In this document: positions 1 through 8,755 of the stretch, piece after piece | Layout: each line of letters begins with the position of its first letter | Numbering within the stretch: the first letter of the stretch is position 1 | Assembly: GCA_938009275.1 (NCBI GenBank) | Contig: CALLHY010000038.1 | Coordinates: 1-64,000 of the forward strand | DNA from: an uncultured bacterium | Lineage (GTDB): Bacteria > Cloacimonadota > Cloacimonadia > Cloacimonadales > Cloacimonadaceae | DNA length: 64,000 nucleotides | Direction: 5' to 3' | Position numbers and translations under genes: made by a program | The notes under the pieces: generated by a model | Told to the model about the DNA's origin: nothing | Databases searched by the model: none | What the model saw: the letters and a program-made list of their open reading frames with translations, nothing else

Positions 1-53
1 CGTACGGTTCGGAGGGAGGGGAGCCCAGTAATGGATCGCTCCCCTACCCCTAT
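1..53 (+). mobile_element. 3' end of a group II intron (end of domain V plus domain VI)
   Basis: The first ten bases (CGTACGGTTC) match the 3' strand of a group II intron domain V. A hairpin typical of domain VI follows: AGGGGAGC pairs with GCTCCCCT, an unpaired A sits at position 46, then GGG pairs with CCC. The intron would end at about position 53, seven bases after the bulged A, which is the normal branch-point spacing. The rest of the intron, including any reverse transcriptase, lies before the window. The intron is on the opposite strand to the protease gene that follows. The call rests on remembered consensus and hand folding. Confidence 0.72.
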
Positions 54-70
54 CGAGAATGACATGGTAA

Positions 71-102
71 AAACGGCTTTATTAGTCGTTTCTCATTTTT
101 TT
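71..102 (+). terminator. Possible weak plus-strand terminator after the intron
   Basis: An 8-bp stem (AAACGGCT with AGTCGTTT, one G-U pair) and a five-base loop are followed after four bases by seven Ts. It could end the transcript carrying the intron. It lies just past and overlaps the 3' end of the convergent protease gene. Confidence 0.35.
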
Positions 103-2513
103 GCTAAAAGGCCTGGGGCAAACCTCTGCGGGAGCAAAAAAGAGGTGTATATCAGTCTTAGTACCACGCTGTTTCCTCCGATAGGTTTTTCTATGCCGTC
201 CACACAGTTTTCTCTCGCCGTACCCTCGGTGAAGCCAAAGACGTTGATCCGCTCACTATCCAACATGCTCATCTCCAAAGCCTGAACGGTCTTGACTAAA
301 TGCATCCCATAGCCTTCCATACTTGAGGATAAATCCAATGCCACCGCTGCATCACCCAGATTGGTGACGGTAAAACCGGGACCCTCCAAGCCATCCACCG
401 CATCGATTATATTATCCTTGGCAAATACCAGATTTAGCTTGTTATCAGGGGCGGTGGGGCTTCCAACATCCACTATGATGTCGTATTTACCTGGTAATAG
501 TTGATTACTGTAGGGAATATAACCTTTCCACTCTCCATTTTCGTTGGTTTTCGCTTCTGTAAAAACTGAGTTGCCCGTTACGCTTATAGCTGAGCGAATG
601 GCTATTCCGTCAGCACCAATCTGAGTATATGTATCAACATCTGGAACCACGCGAACCCCCACTATCGTATTCTGGGGACAGTTCTTGAGGTGAACATACA
701 CACTATCACCGGGATTATAGAAATTCTGTGCTATAGGGTTTGCGCTACTGGCAATACTTTCTACCGTGGGATAGAAATGAAAACCGCGTGCACTGTAAAC
801 ACTATCTATAGCTGCTTGTTTATAGTTCAACGGCCAGGAACTTTCGTCTGTATCCACCCGGCTCATCAGGATGTTATAAAAATAACGGGGTTTGTGTCTA
901 TAGGATGCATTTTGATTGATATCCAGCTTAACCTTATCAAGTCCCCCTACCAACAATGTATCAAAGCCATTTATTTGATCATCAGGAGGAAAGTTTGTGT
1001 TGTTACGCAGACTCCACCAGGCGGAGGCAAGCGATATGTTATTAATATATTTTGCATATTGTTCCTCATTCAATGAAGTCGAGGTATGTATCTCGTTTAA
1101 CAATGACATATCGCAATAGTTTCCTATTCCAGGCAAAATTCTATTATCAGATGGAGCACCACATAGATAGTTTGCGAATGCTTCGTCCATCGCACCTGTA
1201 TTAGTGTGTATAGTATCTGGATAATCAAAAGACCTTACTTCAATTTTACTGTGAACGAAGTGATGGCTTAACTCATGCCTAACAACACCGGAAAGTCGTC
1301 CATCTCTTAACCATATGAATTCATACTTTGGACTATATCCTCCATATAATTGTACAGTTGAGTCTGGAGGAGTTTGGAATGAAATAATGTTAATGTGGTT
1401 TTGAAAATAGTTGTTATCACCGTTCAAGCGAACTAAGCCTTTAACATGGTTTACGGCTTCTAAGAAGGCATTGGGAGCATAATAAGAACTGTCTGGAATG
1501 CTGATAGTATAATTATGTAATGAATCAACCCTTGCCGGGGTATATGACACAGCATTAAGGGTATCACTAACACATGTCACTTTGAATAGTGAGTTACTTA
1601 GCTTAACAACTTTATGATCATCAACAACATCATTGAAGTATGAGAATCCTTCTTGATCTGTTTGAGACGAATCTGGGTAAACTATTACTCTAACATTATT
1701 CAATGGTTCTTCAGTGTGATAAGTTGGTGGGCAGTTCCAGACTGATGATTCAATGTAATCATTGCCCACAACACGGACTGACACATTTGAATATAAAAAG
1801 GTATCCCGATGCTTAAAAGTAACCTTGCCGTTAGATACGTCAATATAGTACGAATAATCACCGAATATCGGATTAGAATCGTCACTAACGCATATAAAAT
1901 AGGCAAGATAATATTTATCTGAACCAAGATTCGTGTAGAAAATGGATTTTACTTTTGCTTTTTTATAACGGCTGTCGTTCTTATCGCTTAAGGCTATACT
2001 TTCTGCATCACTATTTGTGATCATACTTTTGATATCCACTTCCGGCAATTCCACGGTATTATCTCCGATATCAAATCTAGACCTTCCGACATCATAGGTG
2101 ATTACGATAAAACCTGAACCTTCTACCCGGTAACCATTAACTTGCTGGTAATAATCAGTGCTAATATACCCACTGCTCTTAGATATCCTGCTCATTGATA
2201 ATTGGTTGCGACTAGCGCATGAATAAGGGAGTATTTTATCCAAGACACGGTCACAAGCTTGTCTGAAGGATGTGGTGTCAGCATCAGCATAGAATGGGAT
2301 ATCTGCAAACTTCCCTTCGTAGGACTGAAGCTTCATGCCCTCATAATAATAGTTTACATTACCTGTAAAGCCTGTCTCCGCCTTGAATCTCTCCGCCAAT
2401 TGATCAAGTTGCCGCACCTTCTCCCAGTGTTCTGCATCAGCGGAATCCTCACTGGCAAGAATAAGGGAAAAGCTAATAAACAACAGGATAACTAGAATAA
2501 CTTTTATCTTCAT
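93..2513 (-). CDS. Secreted thermolysin-like (M4-type) metalloprotease with truncated VWA-like C-terminus
   Basis: The protein is 806 residues from the ATG at 2513, which has a strong GGAGGAG eight bases upstream; an in-frame ATG 48 bases earlier has no such site. It has a signal peptide (about residues 1-20) and a propeptide-like FTP region. The zinc motif HELSH is near residue 410, followed about 30 residues later by GAMDEAFANYL, which resembles the glutamate-bearing third-ligand segment of M4 peptidases. An Ig-like region precedes a VWA-like start (ALDLSSSM, the DxSxS metal site) near residue 724. The VWA part stops after about 80 residues where about 170 are expected, and the last 20 residues do not look like VWA. 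The gene may therefore be broken by frameshift or rearrangement close to the neighbouring intron. A peptidase role outside the cell is likely; the substrate is unknown. Confidence 0.7.
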   Translation of the reverse strand: MKIKVILVILLFISFSLILASEDSADAEHWEKVRQLDQLAERFKAETGFTGNVNYYYEGMKLQSYEGKFADIPFYADADTTSFRQACDRVLDKILPYSCASRNQLSMSRISKSSGYISTDYYQQVNGYRVEGSGFIVITYDVGRSRFDIGDNTVELPEVDIKSMITNSDAESIALSDKNDSRYKKAKVKSIFYTNLGSDKYYLAYFICVSDDSNPIFGDYSYYIDVSNGKVTFKHRDTFLYSNVSVRVVGNDYIESSVWNCPPTYHTEEPLNNVRVIVYPDSSQTDQEGFSYFNDVVDDHKVVKLSNSLFKVTCVSDTLNAVSYTPARVDSLHNYTISIPDSSYYAPNAFLEAVNHVKGLVRLNGDNNYFQNHINIISFQTPPDSTVQLYGGYSPKYEFIWLRDGRLSGVVRHELSHHFVHSKIEVRSFDYPDTIHTNTGAMDEAFANYLCGAPSDNRILPGIGNYCDMSLLNEIHTSTSLNEEQYAKYINNISLASAWWSLRNNTNFPPDDQINGFDTLLVGGLDKVKLDINQNASYRHKPRYFYNILMSRVDTDESSWPLNYKQAAIDSVYSARGFHFYPTVESIASSANPIAQNFYNPGDSVYVHLKNCPQNTIVGVRVVPDVDTYTQIGADGIAIRSAISVTGNSVFTEAKTNENGEWKGYIPYSNQLLPGKYDIIVDVGSPTAPDNKLNLVFAKDNIIDAVDGLEGPGFTVTNLGDAAVALDLSSSMEGYGMHLVKTVQALEMSMLDSERINVFGFTEGTARENCVDGIEKPIGGNSVVLRLIYTSFLLPQRFAPGLLAKK

Positions 2514-2935
2514 ACTATTTCTCCTCCTAAGTAAGAGTGATGGTTTGAATGGAATATGCACACAGCAAGTATGTGCGCAGATATTGGATATTTACTATAT
2601 GCGGTATCAACAATTAAGGTGAATGTAGCACTTTCAGGGAATAGAAAAGATTGTAGCATTAACGAAGATAGCTGAAGCTTCATGGCATACCTCTGCCAAA
2701 CTTAAATGTACAAATCGTAGGCGGTAAAAACAAGAGCTTTCTTCCAACTAGGTCCATATAATCTCCATGAGCTACTGTGCTTTAGGGCGTTGTAAAGGGC
2801 ACAAAGCCTTCGCCAATCCCTCTGTTATTCAGCAAGCAGCACTCTACCTATTATTCCCATATCAGGATAACAAACAAACATTTCGCTTCTTCTATATCTA
2901 CATAAATTATGTCAAGATTATTCTTACTATTATCT

Positions 2936-2947
2936 CCCCCCCCCCCC
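2936..2947. repeat. Run of twelve Cs in a 1-kb gene-free stretch
   Basis: Twelve consecutive C residues lie in the 2514-3584 gene-free region, which separates the divergent protease and lipoprotein genes. Such a tract can slip during replication or be an assembly artefact. It lies about 420 bases upstream of the protease start, so any regulatory role is speculative. The short ORFs in this region have no convincing ribosome binding site. Confidence 0.6.
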
Positions 2948-3100
2948 GTTTTCAAACAGGGAATGGTAAGTTGGTTTGCTCAGTGCCATTTCCCTAACAG
3001 GTTTCAAATTGGGACTGAAATAGAGCTAGAGCAACTCGTTTCAGTAACTCAGTTCAGGAAATGATCTCTTTGTTTGCTCCTTTCTTCATAGTAACTTGTG

Positions 3101-3157
3101 GTTGCGATACCGTTGCGATTCCCTGCGTTTTGCTGGGAGGCGCAACGGTATCGCAAC
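3101..3157. repeat. Palindromic repeat, family A (GTTGCGATACC units)
   Basis: Two perfect 17-nt arms, 3101-3117 and 3141-3157, flank a 23-nt spacer. The left arm and spacer start form two near-identical 11-nt direct units, GTTGCGATACC and GTTGCGATTCC. A diverged relative lies at 60724-60787. Both are intergenic. The design matches families B and C elsewhere in the window. Confidence 0.8.
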
Positions 3158-3254
3158 CAGATGATATTATGCAAGGGTTAATGTTTATGAGGTCGAGAAG
3201 TCGAGAATGAAGTCGATGTGGAGAGAGGTCGAGAGGTGGCTGGGCGCAATGGGG

Positions 3255-3372
3255 TGGCAAAACCGTTTGCCACAGCGAGCAACGCTCGCTCCAAGTGAGG
3301 CAGCACCGCTGCCCTGCCGAATAGATTTCGGCAGCCCACTCCCTATCCAGCATGCTGGAATTTTGCAAATTC
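3255..3372. repeat. Cluster of six consecutive short hairpins
   Basis: Six perfect inverted repeats follow each other almost without gaps: TGGCAAA/TTTGCCA (3255-3272), AGCGAGC/GCTCGCT (3274-3290), GGCAGC/GCTGCC (3299-3313), CTGCCGAA/TTCGGCAG (3314-3334), the palindrome CCAGCATGCTGG (3347-3358), and GAATTT/AAATTC (3358-3372). There is no T-run, so it is not a simple terminator. It could be a structured RNA or a mobile-element remnant. An apparent ORF on the minus strand here is a by-product of the inverted repeats. Confidence 0.65.
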
Positions 3373-3584
3373 CTGAGGATTAGTGCTACTAGTGGATAAA
3401 TAAGCCTGGATTCCCGATTGGTCGGGGAGGCACGATCATTAACTTGTTAACCTCTTTGGTTCTTAGTTACACAATCCTGCCAGTCACAAGCAAAGGCAGA
3501 AACAGATTGACAAATTCATAAGGCTATGCATCATTGTTGCCACAAGCTAAATGTGGGTAACACATTAGCTACCTGGAGGTATAG

Positions 3585-4163
3585 ATGATAGATAAAAATT
3601 TCCAGCCAAAATCCTGGGCTAAACATTTGTTACTCATGTTGCTGTTGCTTATTCTGCTCAGCTCTTTGTTGTTGCCAGCATGTGCGATTGAAGACCCCAT
3701 TTCCGAAGACCTGAGGCGTGATGCAGAACGGGGTGATTTGGAGGCTGAGATGAATTACAATCTTAGGACGCGTGAGCCAAATCCAAAGCCAAACTTTCAG
3801 ACCATCAATCCTCAGGAAAGACCTGATTCTACCAAGGTGGCTGATCCCGAAGAGCTGTATAACTCGGGGCTAAACTACGCCAGGGGAGATTATGTAAAAC
3901 AGGACTATTATCAAGCGTTTTCTCTATTTCACAAAGCTGCCAGAGCCAATCATCCCAGTGCCCAATATGAGCTTGCTAATCTATATAGTTCAGGAAATGG
4001 AACCAAAAAGAATCTTAGCCAGGCTTATTACTGGATGTATATCTCTGCCTTCAATGCAAATCCAGACGCCAAACTTGCTCTGCACAAACTTGGCCTGCTG
4101 CTAAAGTCTAAGGAAAAGGAAGAGATGAAAGAGCTTGCCGATAAATGGCTAATGGATAAGTGA
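3585..4163 (+). CDS. Sel1-repeat (TPR-like) lipoprotein
   Basis: The protein has 192 residues and starts at an ATG seven bases after GGAGG. A long hydrophobic stretch at residues 14-33 ends in LLLPAC, a plausible but non-canonical lipobox, so it is probably a lipoprotein or otherwise secreted. Residues about 95-190 contain Sel1-like helical repeats, including the pattern AARANHPSAQYELANLY and a following YYWMYISAF helix. Sel1 repeats are protein-interaction scaffolds; no catalytic residues are seen. The region between residues 50 and 85 is rich in Pro and Asn and looks unstructured. The partner and role are unknown. It stands alone between repeat-rich intergenic regions. Confidence 0.75.
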   Translation: MIDKNFQPKSWAKHLLLMLLLLILLSSLLLPACAIEDPISEDLRRDAERGDLEAEMNYNLRTREPNPKPNFQTINPQERPDSTKVADPEELYNSGLNYARGDYVKQDYYQAFSLFHKAARANHPSAQYELANLYSSGNGTKKNLSQAYYWMYISAFNANPDAKLALHKLGLLLKSKEKEEMKELADKWLMDK

Positions 4164-4330
4164 TTCATACTTGTTGCTGAAAGTGAGCGTTAACCTCGTT
4201 AGCTCTTTTGCTCTTTGGATAATATAATATTATGTCGCCCATAAGGGGCTTTATATTGGTGGGTGCCTTGTTCCTGAGGCTTACGCCTCAGGCTATTATC
4301 TGTCGCTCTTGCAGAGCTTAAAAGAATCAC

Positions 4331-4442
4331 CTGTTAACCTGTTAACCTGTTAACCCGTTAACCCATTAACCCGCTAACCCGTTAACCCGTTAACCCGTTA
4401 ACCCGCTAACCCATTAACTCGCCAACCCGCCAACCTGCCAAC
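4331..4442. repeat. 8-bp minisatellite, 14 units, upstream of rnfC
   Basis: Fourteen head-to-tail 8-bp units of consensus CCGTTAAC occupy these positions, with variants CTGTTAAC, CCATTAAC, CCGCTAAC and CCGCCAAC. Units become more C-rich toward the 3' end. The array lies in the 415-base gap between the lipoprotein gene and rnfC, about 135 bases before the rnfC start. A perfect 8-bp hairpin (CCTGAGGC/GCCTCAGG, 4273-4292) precedes it. Copy number may vary between strains. Nothing else was recognised in 4164-4578. Confidence 0.92.
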
Positions 4443-4578
4443 CACGTTCGCTCTTTTGCACTTTGTTAATCAATTCTATCGTCTCCCTGCAAAAAATACT
4501 TGCCTTATATTCCCTATCTCAAATCATGGCGAAAATTTAGTTTTGAGGCTTGAAATACGCAAGCCATTGGGAGTGTTA

Positions 4579-5901
4579 ATGCGATTACGGACATTTCCTG
4601 GGGGTGTCCATCCCCACGACGAAAAGCATTATTCGGCATCTTCACCCATCACCTTAGCCCCATTACCCGCAAAGGTTACCATTCACGTATCCCAGCACAT
4701 CGGCTCTCCATCCAGCCCTGTTGTAGCTGTTGGCGATGAAGTGAAAACTGGTCAGCTTATTGCAGAGGCATCCGGCTTTGTTTCTTTAAATCAACATGCA
4801 TCCATCTCCGGCAAAGTTACTGCCATCGACCGCTTTCCCCATCCTTGCGGAACCAGTTCGCTGGCAATTCAGATTACCGGCGATGGCGAAGACAAGTGGG
4901 TTGAGTTAGCCGATGAGGCAGACTATATGAATCTATCTGCCAACGAGATGAAGTCCCGCATAGCCGCTGCAGGTATTTGCGGTATGGGTGGTGCAGGATT
5001 CCCCACCAATGTAAAGCTGTCTCCGCCCGAGGATAAGCCCATCGATACGGTTATCTTGAACGGAGTGGAGTGCGAACCATTTTTAACCAGCGACTACCGG
5101 CTGATGATGGAACATGCCGATGAGATTATATCCGGTCTAAAGCTGATTATGAAGACCGTTAACGCCAGGCAAGGCATAATAGGCATAGAAGCTAACAAGC
5201 CCGATGCCATTGCCCTAATGGAAAAGAAGCTGAAAGGCGAAGCCAATCTGGAAGTTGTCGGCCTTAAGCTGCGCTACCCTCAGGGAGCGGAAAAGCAGCT
5301 TATCTATGCAGCCACGCGCCGCAAGGTTCCCGCGGGTGGATTGCCCATGGCTGTGGGAGTGGTGGTGCAAAATGTTGGCACTGCCTTTGCCGTTTATGAA
5401 GCTATCCGCTATCGTAAGCCGCTAATTGACCGCATCATCAGCATTACCGGCGAGGGGATAAAGAAGCCTTCGAATCTAAAAGCCAGAATCGGCACTGCCT
5501 TTTCGGAACTGGTTGAATTCTGTGGTGGTGCCAGCATGGAGATTGGCAAGCTAATCTCCGGTGGGCCAATGATGGGCTTTGCTCTTCCCAGTCTGGATGC
5601 CAGCATGGGCAAAGGCAGCAGCGGCTTGCTGTTGTTTGGCAAAAAAGCTGCCAGATTGCTGGACGAAAAGAGCTGTTTGCGTTGCGCCCGCTGCGTGGAT
5701 GTGTGCCCCATGAACCTGCTTCCCAGCCTTATTGCCTCGGCAGTGAAGTATAAAGACCTGGACAAAGCCGTGGAAGCAGGACTGAATGACTGTATGAAAT
5801 GCGGAAGCTGTTCCTATGTTTGCCCGGCGCAGATACGCCTGGTGCAGTGGATTGATACCGGAAAGATTAGATATGCAGAAGCTCAGCGAGCCAAGAAGTA
5901 G
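4579..5901 (+). CDS. rnfC: Rnf complex subunit C (NADH-side, two 4Fe-4S)
   Basis: RnfC is the peripheral subunit that exchanges electrons with NAD in the Na+/H+-pumping ferredoxin:NAD oxidoreductase. The protein is 440 residues, normal for the family. The start is the ATG at 4579, six bases after GGGAG; the reading frame is open further upstream, but the conserved N-terminus (RTFPGGVHPHDEK) begins here. Visible motifs are the glycine-rich nucleotide-binding GMGGAGFP at about 135-142 and two CxxCxxCxxxCP clusters, Cys366/369/372/376 and Cys405/408/411/415. First gene of rnfCDGEAB. Confidence 0.96.
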   Translation: MRLRTFPGGVHPHDEKHYSASSPITLAPLPAKVTIHVSQHIGSPSSPVVAVGDEVKTGQLIAEASGFVSLNQHASISGKVTAIDRFPHPCGTSSLAIQITGDGEDKWVELADEADYMNLSANEMKSRIAAAGICGMGGAGFPTNVKLSPPEDKPIDTVILNGVECEPFLTSDYRLMMEHADEIISGLKLIMKTVNARQGIIGIEANKPDAIALMEKKLKGEANLEVVGLKLRYPQGAEKQLIYAATRRKVPAGGLPMAVGVVVQNVGTAFAVYEAIRYRKPLIDRIISITGEGIKKPSNLKARIGTAFSELVEFCGGASMEIGKLISGGPMMGFALPSLDASMGKGSSGLLLFGKKAARLLDEKSCLRCARCVDVCPMNLLPSLIASAVKYKDLDKAVEAGLNDCMKCGSCSYVCPAQIRLVQWIDTGKIRYAEAQRAKK

Positions 5902-5906
5902 GAAAT

Positions 5907-7010
5907 ATGAAAGATAAATATATAGTATCCTCCGCGCCTCACGTTCACGACAAAACCACCATACCTATGGTGATGTGGAATGTGGTGATTGCGCTTATTC
6001 CCGCCCTTGTTTTTGCCGTGTATTATTGGGGCTTGCGTGCTTTGGTGCTAACTCTTTTGGGTGCCATATCCGCCGTAGTAACCGAAGCAGCCATTCAGAA
6101 GCTGCGCAAGGTTCCGGTATCCGTTAGTGATGGCAGTGCCTTTTTAACCGGTTTGCTGCTTGCCTATAACATTCATGCCGGTGCGCCATTATGGTTGCCG
6201 ATTGCCGGCTCTGTATTTGCCATAGCTATTGGAAAGCAGGTGTTTGGCGGGTTGGGAACAAATCCTGTAAATCCGGCTTTACTCGGACGCGCCTTCCTCT
6301 TAGCCTCGTGGCCTACCTTAATGACCGCCGGATGGGTAAAGCCCAGAACAGGAACCCTTAGCGGCATAAGCAACGTTGATGATATAGCCCTTAATTTGCA
6401 AAGCGTTTCCCCCAAGGCATACGAGTTGGTTACCGGTGCAACTCCTTTGAAGGTTGTTCAAAGTCTGCGGGATAGCAGCTTTGTGGCATCTATAAATTCC
6501 TCTGCCACCGAGGGAGTGGACATCGCCAACCGGATATTTACCAATATAACCGAGATGAATAGCCTGAAGAACCTCTTCTGGGGCAACATTGGCGGATGCA
6601 TTGGCGAAGTAAGTGCCTTTGCTCTGCTTTTGGGTGCGGCTTATCTGCTGTATAAGAACATTATCGAATGGCGTATTCCCTTGTTCTACGTTGGCACCGT
6701 GTTTGTGCTATCCTTCCTGTTTGGCCCAATAAAAGGCAGCGGCTATAGTATGATGCTTCCTTTCTTCCATATCTTTTCGGGAGGCTTGATGCTGGGTGCT
6801 TTCTTTATGGCAACGGACTACACCACAACGCCGCTAACCAAGAACGGGCGCATCGTCTTTGCCATTGGATGCGGTTTGTTAACTATGGTTATCAGGCTGG
6901 TGGGCGGTTATCCCGAAGGGGTTAGCTATAGCATTCTGTTTATGAATGTAATGACACCTCTAATAGACAAATTCACCGTTCCCAAGGCATTCGGGAGGAT
7001 TAAGAAATGA
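5907..7010 (+). CDS. rnfD: Rnf complex subunit D (flavinylated membrane subunit)
   Basis: The 367-residue membrane protein has about nine hydrophobic segments. It carries the covalent FMN motif TGATPL, with Thr179 as the expected attachment residue in the NqrB/RnfD family. It passes electrons and contributes to the ion channel. It starts five bases after rnfC and its TGA overlaps the ATG of rnfG (ATGA), as expected for translational coupling. Confidence 0.96.
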   Translation: MKDKYIVSSAPHVHDKTTIPMVMWNVVIALIPALVFAVYYWGLRALVLTLLGAISAVVTEAAIQKLRKVPVSVSDGSAFLTGLLLAYNIHAGAPLWLPIAGSVFAIAIGKQVFGGLGTNPVNPALLGRAFLLASWPTLMTAGWVKPRTGTLSGISNVDDIALNLQSVSPKAYELVTGATPLKVVQSLRDSSFVASINSSATEGVDIANRIFTNITEMNSLKNLFWGNIGGCIGEVSAFALLLGAAYLLYKNIIEWRIPLFYVGTVFVLSFLFGPIKGSGYSMMLPFFHIFSGGLMLGAFFMATDYTTTPLTKNGRIVFAIGCGLLTMVIRLVGGYPEGVSYSILFMNVMTPLIDKFTVPKAFGRIKK

Positions 7011-7549
7011 AGTATTACATAAAACTTAGCCTTATCCTGCTAATCTTTTGTGCTGTGGCAAGCGGAATCCTGGCTTATGTGAACTCACTCACAGAACCAG
7101 TGATCAAAGATCGCAAAGCCAAAGAAGAAGTGGCCACCCGCAGCGAACTGATACCCGACGCAGACTTTATGGAAGGCAAAATGGCAGATGGAACGGCATA
7201 CTTCGTTGCCACTTCCAAAGCTACTGGCGACACTCTGGGCTATACCTTCATCGCTGCCAAAACAGGCTACAGCAGCAAGGTGCAAACCATGGTGGGTGTA
7301 GACAAGAACATGACAGTGCTGAAGATAAAGGTTATCGACCAGGCAGAGACCCCCGGTCTGGGCGCAAACTGCACCCAAGATTGGTTCCTGAAGCAATTTG
7401 AGAACAGGCAAGCTACCGATCTGGTGGTGGATAAAGACGGCGGTACAGTTAAGAGCATGGCTGGCGCAACTATCACCACCCGCTGCATTGCCACATCCAT
7501 TGCCGAACAGATTGCCATGCTGAAAGTAGCTATTGGGGGTGCTGAATGA
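7007..7549 (+). CDS. rnfG: Rnf complex subunit G (FMN-binding)
   Basis: The 180-residue protein has one N-terminal membrane anchor (about 5-25) and an FMN_bind domain. The flavinylation site reads AGATIT at residues 152-157, with Thr155 as the likely phosphoester-linked residue. The residue before Gly is Ala where most family members have Ser or Thr. It overlaps rnfD and rnfE by four bases each. It should work as the flavin relay outside the membrane. Confidence 0.95.
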   Translation: MKYYIKLSLILLIFCAVASGILAYVNSLTEPVIKDRKAKEEVATRSELIPDADFMEGKMADGTAYFVATSKATGDTLGYTFIAAKTGYSSKVQTMVGVDKNMTVLKIKVIDQAETPGLGANCTQDWFLKQFENRQATDLVVDKDGGTVKSMAGATITTRCIATSIAEQIAMLKVAIGGAE

Positions 7550-8136
7550 GCTTCGTTAAAGAACTAAGCAAGGGCATAATAAAAGAGAATCCTATCTTTG
7601 TAATCGTATTGGGCATGTGTCCCACCCTTGCCGTAACCTCCTCGGTGCAAAACGGAATTGGCATGGGCTTGGCAGCCACATTCGTGCTTATCTGCTCCAA
7701 CATTATTATATCCCTTATCAAAAACATCACTCCAGAAAAGATACGCATTCCCATCTATATTACTGTTATTGCCGCATTTGTATCTATTGTAGATATGGCT
7801 ATGGCAGCGTATGTTCCGGGCCTTCATAAGTCCCTGGGCTTATTCATTCCGCTTATAGTGGTGAATTGCATCATCCTTGGGCGGGCTGAGGCTTTTGCCA
7901 GTAAAAATAACATGCTTGCTTCGCTTGCCGATGGTATTGGCATGGGCTTGGGTTTCACCCTGTCTTTGGTGGTGGTGGCGGCTATTCGGGAAATACTTGG
8001 TGCCGGAACTTTTGCCGGAATAGCAGTAATGCCTAAAACCTATGAACCGATGCTGGTTGCCATTCTGGCTCCCGGGGCATTTATAACCCTTGGCTTCCTG
8101 ATGGCACTAATGAACATGATGAAGGAGAAGAAATAA
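7546..8136 (+). CDS. rnfE: Rnf complex subunit E (integral membrane)
   Basis: The 196-residue hydrophobic protein has six predicted membrane segments and family landmarks near the start (NPIFVIVLGMCPTLAVTSS). RnfE and RnfA form an inverted-topology pair in the membrane core that holds an iron centre between them. The start overlaps rnfG (ATGA), and the stop shares one base with the rnfA start (TAATG). Confidence 0.96.
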   Translation: MSFVKELSKGIIKENPIFVIVLGMCPTLAVTSSVQNGIGMGLAATFVLICSNIIISLIKNITPEKIRIPIYITVIAAFVSIVDMAMAAYVPGLHKSLGLFIPLIVVNCIILGRAEAFASKNNMLASLADGIGMGLGFTLSLVVVAAIREILGAGTFAGIAVMPKTYEPMLVAILAPGAFITLGFLMALMNMMKEKK

Positions 8137-8744
8137 TGGGATACATCGGCGAACTCTTCGTGATGGCTATGACCGCCATCTTCATCCAAAACTTCGTGCT
8201 ATCCAGATTCCTGGGTCTTTGCCCCTATCTGGGTGTATCCAAAAAGCTGGATTCTGCTTTTGGCATGGGTATGGCAGTGATATTTGTGATGACCCTGGCT
8301 TCTGCCTTTACCTTCCTTATCTATAAGTATCTGCTAATACCATATAACATGATTTACTTACAGACCATTGCTTTTATCCTTACCATAGCCGCATTGGTTC
8401 AGTTTGTAGAAATGGTTATCCAAAAGAATGCACCTGCTCTCTATAAGTCTTTGGGAGTATATCTTCCCCTCATCACTACTAACTGTGCAGTGCTGGGTGT
8501 TGCCATCCTGAATACCAAAGCAATCCGCACCGATGGCATTACTGCCTATAACTTCCTTGATGCGGTGCTGAATGGCTTCTTTAGCGGAGTTGGCTTCACT
8601 TTTGTGCTGCTTGCCATGGCAGGCATCCGCGAAAGGCTGGAATTTGTAGATATGCCAAAAAGCATGCGTGGCATGCCTATCGGCTTGATTCTTGCCGGTA
8701 TCATGGCTCTGGCTTTTTATGGCTTCATGGGCTTTAAGATATAA
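8136..8744 (+). CDS. rnfA: Rnf complex subunit A (integral membrane)
   Basis: The 202-residue protein has six membrane segments and the conserved NFVLSRFLGLCPYLGVSKK near residues 20-38. It is the homologue and partner of RnfE; the shared LCP/MCP cysteine motif is the known intramembrane iron ligand site of the pair. It ends 11 bases before rnfB. Confidence 0.96.
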   Translation: MGYIGELFVMAMTAIFIQNFVLSRFLGLCPYLGVSKKLDSAFGMGMAVIFVMTLASAFTFLIYKYLLIPYNMIYLQTIAFILTIAALVQFVEMVIQKNAPALYKSLGVYLPLITTNCAVLGVAILNTKAIRTDGITAYNFLDAVLNGFFSGVGFTFVLLAMAGIRERLEFVDMPKSMRGMPIGLILAGIMALAFYGFMGFKI

Positions 8745-8755
8745 AGGAGGAGGAA

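Noticed and set aside
3054..3368. A 104-codon minus-strand ORF in the protease-lipoprotein gap
   Set aside because: It consists of the family A palindrome and the hairpin cluster; no ribosome binding site and biased, repeat-derived residues.
4331..4442. CRISPR array
   Set aside because: Units are 8 bp and directly tandem with no spacers; it is a minisatellite, and no cas genes are present.
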